From NCBI RefSeq assembly GCF_001571385.1, contig NZ_BCNW01000001.1, positions 186,001-250,000 of the forward strand: a stretch of DNA of 64,000 nucleotides, read 5' to 3'. The notes under the pieces are model-generated. The model saw only the letters and a list, made by a program, of their open reading frames with translations. It did no database searches and was not told the DNA's origin. Positions 7,801 to 15,861 of the stretch are shown one piece after another. The DNA comes from Methanofollis ethanolicus (GTDB taxonomy: Archaea; Halobacteriota; Methanomicrobia; Methanomicrobiales; Methanofollaceae). Within the stretch, counting starts at the first letter, position 1; each line of letters starts with the position of its first letter. A program made the translations under genes and the position numbers.

Positions 7801-8648
7801 TCTTTCACCCCGCAGAGGCGCACGGCGTCGGCGTACAGGGCGGAGAACTTTTCCGTGAAACCCGGCAGGTCACGGGCGACGAGGCCGCCCCTGTTCTGGA
7901 CCGCAGCGATCTCGCGGCCAAAGGGGATGGTCATGAGAACGGGGAGGTCGTGCTCACGGCAGAAGGCGGTTGCCACCTCGTCCCGACCATCGCTCCTGTT
8001 GATCACGACGCCGGCCGGTATGGAGAGCATCCTCACGGCCTCGACGGCAAGGGCGAGGTCATGGAGCCCTGATGGCGTCGATTCCGTCACCAGGATGCAG
8101 AGATCGCAGCCTGTGATCGTCTCTATCACCGCACAGGCGACACCGGGGGAGGCGTCCTGGATGATCAGGGGGTGCTCCCCGGCGGCCGCACGCGCCGCAC
8201 GCACGACACCGGGTGCCTGAACTTCTCCTTCGTTCAGGAAGCCGGAGACGAGGGTGAGGCCGGGCAGGGGGTGTGCCGTGCTGACTTTTCCGATCGCCCG
8301 TCCGGTTTCGGTGACGGCACCTTCCGGGCAGACGATCCGGCACCCGCCGCAGGAGTGACAGAGTTCCGCAAAGAAGAGGACGCGGTCGCGGAGGACGGTG
8401 ATCGCGCCGTACCGGCAGAATTTCCCGCATGCACCGCACTGTGTGCAGAGGGCCGGGTCGAAGACCGGGTTCTCGGCTGTCACCGCCTCGTCGACAGTCT
8501 CCGCCGGGAAAAAGAGGTGGAGGTTCGGTTCCTCCACGTCGCAGTCGACGAGGGCGACCTCCCGGTCGCGAGAGAGGACATAGCCGAGGTTTGCGGCTAC
8601 CATCGTCTTCCCGGTGCCACCTTTTCCGCTCGCAACGACGATCTTCAT
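7797..8648 (-). CDS. MinD/Mrp-type P-loop ATPase with 2x[4Fe-4S] ferredoxin insert (second copy)
   Basis: This is a 283-residue paralogue of the next gene in the operon. Walker A is GKGGTGKT (8-15), and the ferredoxin cysteines are C68, C71, C74, C78 and C97, C100, C103, C107. I placed the start at the ATG at 8648, where the family normally begins (MKIVVASGKGG). The frame extends upstream to 8861, but that part is a low-complexity shadow of the NifX-like gene. It ends with ATGA coupling to the first-copy ATPase. Probable cytoplasmic cluster-assembly or electron-coupled ATPase. Confidence 0.9.
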   Translation of the reverse strand: MKIVVASGKGGTGKTMVAANLGYVLSRDREVALVDCDVEEPNLHLFFPAETVDEAVTAENPVFDPALCTQCGACGKFCRYGAITVLRDRVLFFAELCHSCGGCRIVCPEGAVTETGRAIGKVSTAHPLPGLTLVSGFLNEGEVQAPGVVRAARAAAGEHPLIIQDASPGVACAVIETITGCDLCILVTESTPSGLHDLALAVEAVRMLSIPAGVVINRSDGRDEVATAFCREHDLPVLMTIPFGREIAAVQNRGGLVARDLPGFTEKFSALYADAVRLCGVKE

Positions 8649-8658
8649 GGCGGTCGGG

Positions 8659-9000
8659 TCAGAGGAGGGACGGGAGTTCACCGGCGAGGAAGGCCGCGAG
8701 CGCTGCGGAGACGGTGCCCTGTCCCTTGAAGGCGCAGGCCCTGATACCTGATGCCTGAATGGCGCTCGCTGCGTTGCCGCCGACCTGCCCGGTGACGAGG
8801 GCGGTGGCGCCGTGGTCGAGGACGGTCTGGACCGCACGCGGACCGACGCCGCCCTGCGCATCTGCGAACGGGTTTTTCACCGCCTCAAATGTTCCTTTCT
8901 CCGTGTCGGCAAAGACGAAGTACGGGGCCCTGCCAAAACGCGGCTGGACCTGGGCGCCCGAATCAGGGCCGTCTGCCGTGATGCAGACGATCAATGACAT
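8659..9000 (-). CDS. NifX/NifB-C-like dinitrogenase FeMo-cofactor family protein
   Basis: This is a 113-residue single-domain protein of the family that binds FeMo-cofactor precursors (the RNase H-like NifX/NafY/NifB C-terminal fold). Visible family signatures are FGRAPYFVFAD near residue 23, GVGPRAVQTVLDHG near 52 and TGQVGGNAASA. No nitrogenase genes are nearby, so a role in another metal-sulfur cofactor is more likely. It sits between a second NifX-like gene and two Mrp-like ATPases in one operon. Confidence 0.85.
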   Translation of the reverse strand: MSLIVCITADGPDSGAQVQPRFGRAPYFVFADTEKGTFEAVKNPFADAQGGVGPRAVQTVLDHGATALVTGQVGGNAASAIQASGIRACAFKGQGTVSAALAAFLAGELPSLL

Positions 9001-9359
9001 CCCCCATCGCAGTTTTCGTGCTCTTCGGCGCCGTGGGTGCAGGAACTTTCCCCTGGTGCGAGTTTTCCGGCGGCATAGGCTGCGGCGACTTCCTCGACCG
9101 GACCGGAGGCCCCGAGGAAGACCTCGATCCCGTTCTGGCAGAAGAGGTCGACGGCCCGTGGCCCCATCCCGCCGGCGACCACGGTATTGACGCCGTGTTC
9201 GGCAAGATAACTGGGGAGGAAACCGGGCTCGTGTCCGGGGTTCGCAAGGTCGGGAAGCCGGGATGCAGACCCTTCGTTTACATCAAAAAGTGCATAGGCT
9301 TCGCAGTGGCCGAAATGGCCGGACACGAAGTCTCCATCGAGTGCAATCGCAAGTTTCAT
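8991..9359 (-). CDS. NifX-like protein with Cys/His-rich tail
   Basis: This is a 122-residue second NifX-family protein (GHFGHCEAYALFDV near residue 14, GMGPRAVDLFCQNGI near 65). Unlike its neighbour it ends in a Cys/His-rich tail (CTHGAEEHENCDGGCH), which could carry metal. It overlaps the following NifX gene by ten bases. Together with DUF5320, DUF134 and the two ATPases it makes a conserved-looking metal-cofactor module. Confidence 0.82.
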   Translation of the reverse strand: MKLAIALDGDFVSGHFGHCEAYALFDVNEGSASRLPDLANPGHEPGFLPSYLAEHGVNTVVAGGMGPRAVDLFCQNGIEVFLGASGPVEEVAAAYAAGKLAPGESSCTHGAEEHENCDGGCH

Positions 9360-9363
9360 CTTT

Positions 9364-9585
9364 TCACCACCTGCCGGGACGGCGACCTCTCATGCCGTTG
9401 CCGTGGCCTCTGCCGCACCCGCACGGGATGCCGCCTCTTCCAAGGCCGTAAAGAACGTTGTTCTGCTCCGGTGCGGTCGCATCTCCGGACTCCACCGGGG
9501 CCGGGCGTGCCGTCATGCACGGACCGCGGCGACCCCCTGTCATCTGGCCGCATCCCCGCGGCCCTGTTCCATCATATCCTGGCAT
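9364..9585 (-). CDS. DUF5320 family small protein
   Basis: This 73-residue protein begins MPGYDGTGPRGCGQMTGG, the hallmark opening of DUF5320 proteins, and is rich in Gly, Arg and Cys. I chose the ATG at 9585 because it gives that opening and has GGTGA upstream. The open frame continues to 9636 without similarity. Such proteins commonly precede NifX/Mrp genes in anaerobes. It is the first gene of the minus-strand operon running down to 6576. Confidence 0.75.
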   Translation of the reverse strand: MPGYDGTGPRGCGQMTGGRRGPCMTARPAPVESGDATAPEQNNVLYGLGRGGIPCGCGRGHGNGMRGRRPGRW

Positions 9586-9833
9586 GTCGTTCACCATACC
9601 CTTGCAGGCAATAGTACTCATATGCGCACAATACATGAAACCTGTGGTCGGGGCAAGATCGGGGACGTGCGGCGATCAGAGCATACCGGAAGAGAGAGGG
9701 GACGGAGAAATCGTGCCTGATCGAAACGTCAGGGAGAACGCACGCAGATTTAATATGGTCTGGGGGTGACTGATATACTACACGGGAGGCATTCCCCGAT
9801 ACAGGGGGCATCCCGAGAAGAACCCGTGCACGC

Positions 9834-9905
9834 GGGCCCGTAGCTTAGTGGTGGAGCGCCCGGCTCATAACCGGGTGGCCGTGGGTTCGAATCCCTCCGG
9901 GCCCA
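9834..9905 (+). tRNA. tRNA with CAU anticodon (elongator Met or Ile2)
   Basis: The acceptor GGGCCCG pairs with CGGGCCC, the D arm is GCTT/GAGC, the anticodon stem is CCCGG/CCGGG with loop CTCATAA (anticodon CAT), and the T loop is TTCGAAT. The initiator-specific GGG:CCC orientation in the anticodon stem is absent, so this is not the initiator. Sequence alone does not let me separate elongator Met from the agmatidine-modified Ile tRNA. A TATA-like ATTTAATAT lies at about 9748-9756. The T stem has one T-T mismatch. Confidence 0.92.
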
Positions 9906-9945
9906 TTCCATTTTCTGAAAAGAGCAATGACAGGAGCCGCGGCTC

Positions 9946-10455
9946 TCACGCTGCCGCGGGGAGCGACACCTCAAGCACCTCTGCAAGTTCCCGGAGGGCC
10001 GCCTTCTCCTTCTCGCTGACGCGGGCGCCGCCAATGCCGAGGAAACCGCCTTCCCTGCTCGCCTCGGCGACGGCATGACCGATGCCAAGGAGCCACTTCC
10101 TGAACCCCGCTGCCTCGCCGGGCGTCGTCCTTGCCGCCAGGATGGGGCCGATGCCGCGGAGGCCCTCCAGGATCCGCGCCCTGATCTCTTCGGGCCTCCC
10201 CTCGGTAAAGTCCTCGCTGCCGGGAAGGTGCTCTTTCCTCTCCGACATCTCCCTGAGGTCGGCGACCAGCGACCCGACCAGTTCCTTCGCTTCCGGCGGG
10301 ACGTCGAGTCTGTCGAAGGCCCGGGACAGGGCCTTCAACTCCCGGAGAATGCCGGTGAAGTCGGGATCGGCGAGCATCACGGAGAAACCCGCGGCGACAG
10401 GCGCCTGCAGGAGGCGGCCCCATTCTGCAGTGGTGAAGTCCGCTTTTGTCGTCAT
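9946..10455 (-). CDS. Conserved protein of unknown function
   Basis: This is a 169-residue soluble, mostly helical protein with no membrane segment or catalytic motif that I recognise. The C-terminal part (KWLLGIGHAVAEAS then GGFLGIGGARVSEKE) looks like a conserved block that I have seen in proteins annotated only as hypothetical. The start ATG at 10455 is preceded by GGATGGACCGACC. It stands alone between a tRNA and a MITE copy. Function unknown. Confidence 0.65.
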   Translation of the reverse strand: MTTKADFTTAEWGRLLQAPVAAGFSVMLADPDFTGILRELKALSRAFDRLDVPPEAKELVGSLVADLREMSERKEHLPGSEDFTEGRPEEIRARILEGLRGIGPILAARTTPGEAAGFRKWLLGIGHAVAEASREGGFLGIGGARVSEKEKAALRELAEVLEVSLPAAA

Positions 10456-10576
10456 GGTCGGTCCATCCTCCCCGGGACAGGCATACCGGCCCGGGGTCTG
10501 TCATGCCCTCCGGGGGCCCGATCCCATATGAGAGTATCGGCGGGTCCGGGAAAAAAGTGGAATAGAATATTTTCGG

Positions 10577-10847
10577 GGCTTTGTAGAAATCCTCCTCCAT
10601 CGGTTGATAGTGCGTGCCGGTCCTCTGCCTTCCCGTTCGCCGGGGGATTTTTGCCCCCGGACCCCCGCGCGAGGATTGGTCCCGGGAAGAAAAGGTCGGA
10701 GTCCTGGAGGAGGAGGCCATCCCTGCCCCTATCGTAATGGCAGGGGGTATGGGGGGCGGCAGCCCCCCTGGACCAGGCACTTCTGAACAGGATTTTTTTC
10801 CCCTATCACTTCAGGAAGTACTTTCCCGCAAGGGTTTCTACAGAGCC
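10577..10847 (+). mobile_element. MITE-like element, complete copy (C)
   Basis: This 271-bp non-coding element has terminal inverted repeats GGCTTTGTAGAAA (10577-10589) and TTTCTACAGAGCC (10835-10847), with one mismatch. It is flanked by a perfect 8-bp direct repeat ATTTTCGG (10569-10576 and 10848-10855). It matches copy B (516-851) in inverted orientation but lacks that copy's two palindromic module insertions, so it may be closer to the basic form. Inside are the paired CCGGGGG...CCCCCGG stem and a GGGGGGCGGCAGCCCCCC stem. It sits 25 bases past the stop of the decayed EamA gene. Confidence 0.85.
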
Positions 10848-10880
10848 ATTTTCGGCAGGATATGAAGACATCCCCGACAA

Positions 10881-11789
10881 TTACGACTTCATCTCCGGGT
10901 CGGCCCAGACGTTCGCGAGCACCACCCCGGCAATGATCAGGAGACTCCCGACCGCATGGTTGGAGAGGAACGCCTCATGGAGTACCAGCACGCCTGCAAG
11001 GATAGAGACGACGACAGAGAGGTTCTGGATGATCCCCACCTTCGCCGCCTCCAGGTCCTTCGGGCTGTACATTGCGAGAAAAGACGTCCCGACAGAGGTA
11101 AAGAGGCCGAGATAGAGGAGGTCCATCATGAAACCCGGGTCCCCGAGCAACAGGGCCGCTCCGCCTGCGTCCAGACCCTCGCACACGATGGCCGCCGCCA
11201 CAAACGCGACACACCCGCAGAGCACCATCCTGAAGGTGAGGCTGACAGGGTCGAGAGTATACGGGTGAGCCTCCGCCCGAGGACGATGTACAGGGATGTC
11301 GTAAGAGCAGAGAGCAGGGTCAGGACCATCCCCGTCCAGCTGGTGCCGCCTCCGTTGTTCCCGCCCATAGAGAAGAGGCACACGATCCCGGCGATCGAGA
11401 TGAAGAAGGCGAGGAACTGTTTCGCATTCACGTGTTCCCCCAGCAGCAGGAGACCGAGGACGTCCACGAAGACGGGTACGAAGGCGGAGATGATCCCGGC
11501 CTCTGACGACGATATGGAGAGCAGCCCGAAAGCCTGAAGGGAGAAAAAGAGGACAGGCTGGATGAGAGAGAGAGGACCAGGAGGTCCCGGATCGCATCTG
11601 CCCTGATGCGAACCGCGATGACGCCTGCCGCAAGCAGCACCAGCATAAAAGCAAAAGAAAGGGCAAAGCGGAAGGCAAGAGTCGTGAAGGGCTCTGCAGC
11701 CCCAGAGATTCCTTGACGAAGAGGAAACTCAGGCCGATAAAAAAGGTGTTGACAACAGCGGCGATATACGCGTATGTCCGTTGCTGCAT
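10881..11789 (-). pseudogene. EamA/DMT-family transporter, inactivated by three frameshifts
   Basis: Drug/metabolite transporter sequence is spread over three frames of the minus strand. It starts in one frame (MQQRTYAYIAAVVNTFFIGL), shifts near 11700-11706 where a G run appears one base short, and shifts again at a (GA)n run at 11564-11574, where two extra bases or one missing base break the frame before QPVLFFSLQAFGLL. It then shifts back near 11262, after GRRLTR, into SLTFRMVLCGC and the last helices. Repaired, it would be about 300 residues with ten helices, the normal EamA length. Neighbouring genes are intact, so this looks like real decay rather than poor sequence, but re-sequencing would settle it. 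Confidence 0.8.
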
Positions 11790-11887
11790 GAAATACCCGT
11801 ACAATTTCGAGAACTGATCTGATACGTGTTGCGGGGACAGGGAGGGATTTCCTGACCCGTACACGCACAAAGAAAGGGAAAAACAGC

Positions 11888-11911
11888 AGGAGTTATATAA
11901 CAGGGACTCCT
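11888..11911. promoter_or_regulatory. TATA box framed by an inverted repeat
   Basis: AGGAGT (11888-11893) and ACTCCT (11906-11911) are inverted copies on either side of a self-complementary TATA tract (GTTATATAAC). The tract ends about 21 bases before the GTG start at 11923, implying a leaderless or nearly leaderless message. The symmetric tract could also have served the divergent pseudogene. Confidence 0.4.
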
Positions 11912-11922
11912 CATTCATTTCT

Positions 11923-13074
11923 GTGAACGGAAGAGACGTATGCCTCGATGCCGACCTCTACGAGGCCGTTTTCGACGCCACCGGCGACGGACTTGTCATT
12001 GCCGACCGTTCCTCCACAATCATCAGGGCAAACCGCAGATTTTTCAGGATGACGAGGTACGGGCGGTCAGAGATCGAGGGGGCGATGTCATGGTCACAGA
12101 TCGCGGAGGGTGGAGACCTCCCGGCCCTTGCCGTGACCGGAACGGCACCAGCCATAAGGGAAATGCGTCTGCAACGGAAAGACGGTTCTTTTATCGACGC
12201 CGCCGTCACGGTCAGGACTATCCCCGGCCGTGACCTCTTCATTGTCTCGGTTCTCGACATCACCGGAAAAAAACAGGTGACCCACGCTCTCCACAGGCGG
12301 GACGCAATTCTTGAGGCGATCAGTACCATGGCCGGCCGTTTCCTCGCGACGCGCACCTGGGAGGAGGAGATCCCCGGGGCCCTCCGCGGACTCTGCACGG
12401 CAACCAATGTCCACCGCGTCTACCTCTTCGAGAACACCACAGACCAGGAGACCGGCGAGACCCTCATGACAGGCCGGTACGAATGGACCAGAGAGGGGAG
12501 AGGAGGCGAGATCGCCACCACCAGGCGTCGAGGGCTCTCCTACCAGAAGGCCGGAGTCGGGGCATGGGAGACGGACCTCAGGAACGGAAAGACCGTCTTT
12601 TCCGACATCAGGACCGCCGAAAATGATGAAAGGTGGAACATGGAGGCGCTCGGGGTTCAATCGTTTGTCATCGTCCCGATACATGTCGGGGGTCGGTGGT
12701 GGGGGTTCATAGGCTTTGACGAGACGCGGGAGGAGAGGCGCTGGACCGAGGTCGAGATCGACGCACTCGAGGCTGCGGCAGGTATCATAGGGTCTGCGAT
12801 CCGCCGGCAGGAGACAGAAGAGGCGATGCTCGCCTACATCACCGAGTCGGCACTCAGACTCAAAAACCCGGTCATCCTCCTCAGGGAGAATTTCGAGGCG
12901 ATCCACGACGATATCAGGGACGAAACCGTTCCGAAGGAGGAGATCCTCACCCAGATCAGGGTCCAGATCGCGGCGGCCGACCAGATCGCCGAGAACCTTC
13001 GCGAGCTCAACGCTTCCATCGCCGAGGGGCGGCGAGAGATCCCCGACGCATTCCGTCATTTCTTGCGGAGGTAG
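11923..13074 (+). CDS. PAS-GAF sensor with kinase-like C-terminal helices but no ATPase domain
   Basis: This is a 383-residue cytoplasmic sensor that starts with GTG. A PAS domain lies at about 12-115 (FDATGDGLVIADRSSTIIRAN) and a GAF domain at about 140-290. A C-terminal helical stretch at about 298-383 (ALRLKNPVILLRENFEAI and ILTQIRVQIAAADQIAENLRELN) resembles the dimerisation helices of a histidine kinase but lacks the phospho-accepting H-E/D motif and any HATPase. The tail is shared with the sensor at 27871-28482. The KaiC-like partner gene follows after nine bases. It probably signals by protein contact rather than phosphotransfer, which is my inference. Confidence 0.8.
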   Translation: MNGRDVCLDADLYEAVFDATGDGLVIADRSSTIIRANRRFFRMTRYGRSEIEGAMSWSQIAEGGDLPALAVTGTAPAIREMRLQRKDGSFIDAAVTVRTIPGRDLFIVSVLDITGKKQVTHALHRRDAILEAISTMAGRFLATRTWEEEIPGALRGLCTATNVHRVYLFENTTDQETGETLMTGRYEWTREGRGGEIATTRRRGLSYQKAGVGAWETDLRNGKTVFSDIRTAENDERWNMEALGVQSFVIVPIHVGGRWWGFIGFDETREERRWTEVEIDALEAAAGIIGSAIRRQETEEAMLAYITESALRLKNPVILLRENFEAIHDDIRDETVPKEEILTQIRVQIAAADQIAENLRELNASIAEGRREIPDAFRHFLRR

Positions 13075-13083
13075 GAGAGAGGT

Positions 13084-13656
13084 GTGAGCGCCCTCGACAT
13101 CACGCCCGACAATCCCCGGATCGTCCTGGTCCTCTCGCCTGCACGCCCGGCCAGGGAGAGCAATCTGGCCGTTGTCAGGGAGGTCACGGGGGAAGGCGTA
13201 CGCGTCGTCGTCGTCACCGTCAACCAGCCAGCCCGCTCTCTTGCCGGACATTACCTGAAAAACGGCATTGATATGACCACAGTCCGCTTCATCGACACAG
13301 TCACGAAGTACGCCGGCGGCGACGCCGCGGAGGACATGCCCGGAAGCGTCTTCCTCCACCGTCCCGACGACCTCACCGGCCTCTCCATCGCCATAACAGG
13401 AGTCCTGAAAGACCCGGGCGAGCAAAAGATATGCATCATCGTCGATTCCGTCAATGCGATGCTCATCTATATCTCCTCCGCGGATCTTCTGAAGTTCATC
13501 CACTATCTCGCGAGCAAGCTGAAGATCCTGGAGATCTCGGGCATCTTCCTCGCCATGGAGTCAGGCCTCGACCCTGCCCTTCTGGCACGGCTGACAGCCA
13601 TCTCGGATGACGTCATCGAGATTGGCGGGGCGCTGGAAGATCCGCGACAGGCATAA
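13084..13656 (+). CDS. RecA/KaiC-like signalling protein without P-loop (DUF835/DcmR-like)
   Basis: This is a 190-residue protein that starts with GTG after AGGAGAGGT. It has the alternating strand/helix pattern of a RecA-like fold (VLVLSPARPARESNLAVVREV, VVVTVNQPA, then a Walker-B-like IIIVDSVNAMLIYIS, shown in pieces). The P-loop glycines and lysine are missing, so ATP hydrolysis is doubtful. It is closely similar to the protein at 28489-29043. Both follow a sensor with the same C-terminal tail, so the two families form a fixed pair. It resembles the sensory domains grouped with DUF835 or MEDS/DcmR. The output is unknown. Confidence 0.7.
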   Translation: MSALDITPDNPRIVLVLSPARPARESNLAVVREVTGEGVRVVVVTVNQPARSLAGHYLKNGIDMTTVRFIDTVTKYAGGDAAEDMPGSVFLHRPDDLTGLSIAITGVLKDPGEQKICIIVDSVNAMLIYISSADLLKFIHYLASKLKILEISGIFLAMESGLDPALLARLTAISDDVIEIGGALEDPRQA

Positions 13657-13711
13657 ATATCGCGCTCACGTCCATGACGGCCATGCACCGGGCACGCGGG
13701 GGGAAGACCGG

Positions 13712-14695
13712 ATGAGCGCCGGCGTCATATGGAGCCCTGCGGGAATGGTCCTCATCTGCGGGGCCGCCTTTGTTATCGTGGCCGCTGGCATGCACGCCGG
13801 CGCAGACCTGCTCAACCCGGTCCTCTTTGCACTTCTCATCGCCGTCCTCGCGGCGCCGCTCCAGATAAGGCTTATGAAAAAAGGGATGCCACGGGGAGCA
13901 GCCATACTCACTGTGATGGGAGTGATCGTCCTCTTCTGCGCTTTTCTTCTCTGGGTGCTCTCCACTTTCCTCGTGCAGATGGGGGAGGCCCTGCCCGCCT
14001 ACCAGGAGATGATCGATGTACAGATCGAGCGAGTCGTGTCACTCTTCCCGGGGACAGGGATCTCGGCAGGAGATTTTCCAGCCATCCCTGGAGATTCGCT
14101 CTTCCGCCCTTCTATTGTGAGCGTTCTTGCGGGTCTCGCCACCCTGCTCGCCGAATTTTTCCTGGTCCTGGTGATCACCGCCTTCCTCCTCCCCGCGGCC
14201 GGGGAAGGGTCGGTGTTCGGGCGGTACTCCGATGTGATCGCCAGACACTTCACCGCGAGGGGCCGGGCCGCCCTGGCCACCGGGGTCGGGACAGGTCTCT
14301 TCCTCCTTCTGATCGGGGTCGATTTTCCCCTGCTCTGGGGCGTGCTCATCTTCATCCTCTGCTTTATCCCGTTCATCGGGATCTGGATCGCGGCCGTCCC
14401 TCCTATCGGGATGGCATGGCTGGAGTACGGGACGGCGGGTGCGGTCGCGGTCGTCGGCGGCATCGCCGCGATCACTATCCTTGCAGAAAGGGGCTTCGTC
14501 ACACCCGAATCTGCAAAAGTCCCGGGTCTGTCCCCTGCCATCACCATCGTCTCCCTCTTTTTCTGGACCTGGGTGCTCGGCATCCCGGGCATGTTTCTTG
14601 CTGTGCCTCTTACCCTCGCCGCAAAAACCCTGCTTGAATTATCGGACGATACACGCTGGCTCGCACGGCTGATGGAAACGGAAAGTCCTGAATAA
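13712..14695 (+). CDS. AI-2E/PerM family membrane transporter
   Basis: This is a 327-residue polytopic membrane protein of the AI-2E (UPF0118/PerM) family. N-terminal helix pairs (about 8-30, 30-50, 60-85), a central soluble stretch (about 95-135) and a helix block from 145 to 320 are visible, with the family's PFIGIWIAAVPPIGMAWLEYG-like segment. I took the ATG at 13712; an open frame from 13607 overlaps the previous gene. Family members include exporters and Na+/H+ antiporters, so the substrate is open. Confidence 0.82.
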   Translation: MSAGVIWSPAGMVLICGAAFVIVAAGMHAGADLLNPVLFALLIAVLAAPLQIRLMKKGMPRGAAILTVMGVIVLFCAFLLWVLSTFLVQMGEALPAYQEMIDVQIERVVSLFPGTGISAGDFPAIPGDSLFRPSIVSVLAGLATLLAEFFLVLVITAFLLPAAGEGSVFGRYSDVIARHFTARGRAALATGVGTGLFLLLIGVDFPLLWGVLIFILCFIPFIGIWIAAVPPIGMAWLEYGTAGAVAVVGGIAAITILAERGFVTPESAKVPGLSPAITIVSLFFWTWVLGIPGMFLAVPLTLAAKTLLELSDDTRWLARLMETESPE

Positions 14696-14783
14696 TGGAG
14701 AAATCAGGCATTTGCACGGATCTCGACCGGCGACCGGCAGATATAAATCGTGATTTATATATCATGTGTCGCCGTGTGGTACT

Positions 14784-15362
14784 ATGGTCACCCGTGAAGA
14801 AATTTATACTGAATCCAGGCGGGAGATTGCAGACAGTCTTCCGAAGATCATCGTTGAGATCGTCATTGCCTTTCTGATCTGGCTTTTCGCCGTCTATATC
14901 TTCATTCCTCTTGCAGGATCGCTCGGCGACCCGACATTTCTCGGCCTGATCGGGCTCCAGCCGCTGATATCGGCGATCGTGATCGTCGCCCTGATCATCG
15001 TCTTCCTGGCCATCCTCAAGGAGATCATCGACGTCACCAATGCCGTCGCCGGGTATGCGACGCTCGCGTTCTCGAAGGGGGAGGTCTCCGAGGCAAAGCT
15101 GGAGAGATACCAGACAGGGTTCAGGCTCATCGGCTACGTGCTCCTCGCCGTCCTCGCGTACCTTTTCTTCCTGCCCCTGATCGCAGGGGTACTCGGCGTG
15201 CTCGCCGGCGTGGTCCTGGTCCTCCTGGTCATCTGGGCGATCATCGTCCTCTTCCAGGCAGGACGGATCTTCTCGGTCGAGATCGAGCAGAAGGCCGTGG
15301 ATTTTTCAAAGAGGGTTGAAAAACTAAAGGAGGCCACACCAGAGGAGGAGGAGAAGACCTGA
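14784..15362 (+). CDS. Integral membrane protein, four helices
   Basis: This is a 192-residue protein with helices at about 20-40, 57-80, 110-130 and 133-160, followed by a charged C-terminal helix rich in E and K (EKLKEATPEEEE). A clear TATA tract (TTTATATA, 14754-14761) lies 23 bases before the ATG at 14784, implying a leaderless message; a non-conserved GTG-type extension to 14766 is ignored. It has no catalytic motif and I do not recognise the family firmly. It is the first of a run of small envelope genes. Confidence 0.65.
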   Translation: MVTREEIYTESRREIADSLPKIIVEIVIAFLIWLFAVYIFIPLAGSLGDPTFLGLIGLQPLISAIVIVALIIVFLAILKEIIDVTNAVAGYATLAFSKGEVSEAKLERYQTGFRLIGYVLLAVLAYLFFLPLIAGVLGVLAGVVLVLLVIWAIIVLFQAGRIFSVEIEQKAVDFSKRVEKLKEATPEEEEKT

Positions 15363-15380
15363 TCAGGCACAGGGCCGAAT

Positions 15381-15629
15381 ATGAAACCATTTCCCATTTT
15401 TACCGTTCTCCTGGTACTCGTGATCACGCTCGTCGTCTTCGTGCCCCATTTTCCGTATCTGATCGAGGCGGCAGCGGCAGGGCTCGGAGTCACGGACGAC
15501 CAGGCGCTCGGGGCCTTCGTCGTCGCCATGCTCATCGCCGCGATACTCCTCTCCGTCCTTGCCGTCAGGGAGATCTGCGACCTTGTACGCTGCCAGGTCG
15601 CACGAGAGAGAAGGGCCGGGCGCACCTGA
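15381..15629 (+). CDS. Small membrane protein, two helices
   Basis: This is an 82-residue protein with helices at about 5-25 and 44-64 and a basic C-terminal tail with one Cys pair (CDLVRC). It starts 18 bases after the previous membrane protein and is likely co-transcribed. Function unknown. Confidence 0.6.
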   Translation: MKPFPIFTVLLVLVITLVVFVPHFPYLIEAAAAGLGVTDDQALGAFVVAMLIAAILLSVLAVREICDLVRCQVARERRAGRT

Positions 15630-15861
15630 GGAGAGGGCGGGAGACGGGAATGACCAGGCAGCCGTTCTCCTTCCACCTGCTTGCAAAACCTGCCGGCGAC
15701 CGGCGAGGCAAAGACCGGGCGGAACGACCCCTGTCCCTGCGGGAGGCGGTGAAGAGAGGGGGGCTTCAGAGGGATCACGGGGTTTTTATACCGTCTGTCC
15801 CATTCGGAGTATCGGTCCGGGATCTTCCGGGCTGACGAAAATAACACGAGGGGGACAAATC

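Noticed and set aside
8659-9359. Evidence for nitrogen fixation
   Set aside because: NifX-like domains alone are widespread; no nifH, nifD or nifK is present in the window.
9834-9905. Initiator tRNA-Met
   Set aside because: The anticodon stem is CCCGG/CCGGG and lacks the three G-C pairs in the orientation required of initiators.
11923-13074. Histidine kinase
   Set aside because: There is no H-E/D-x-(K/R)-(T/N) phospho-site and no HATPase motifs after the helical tail.
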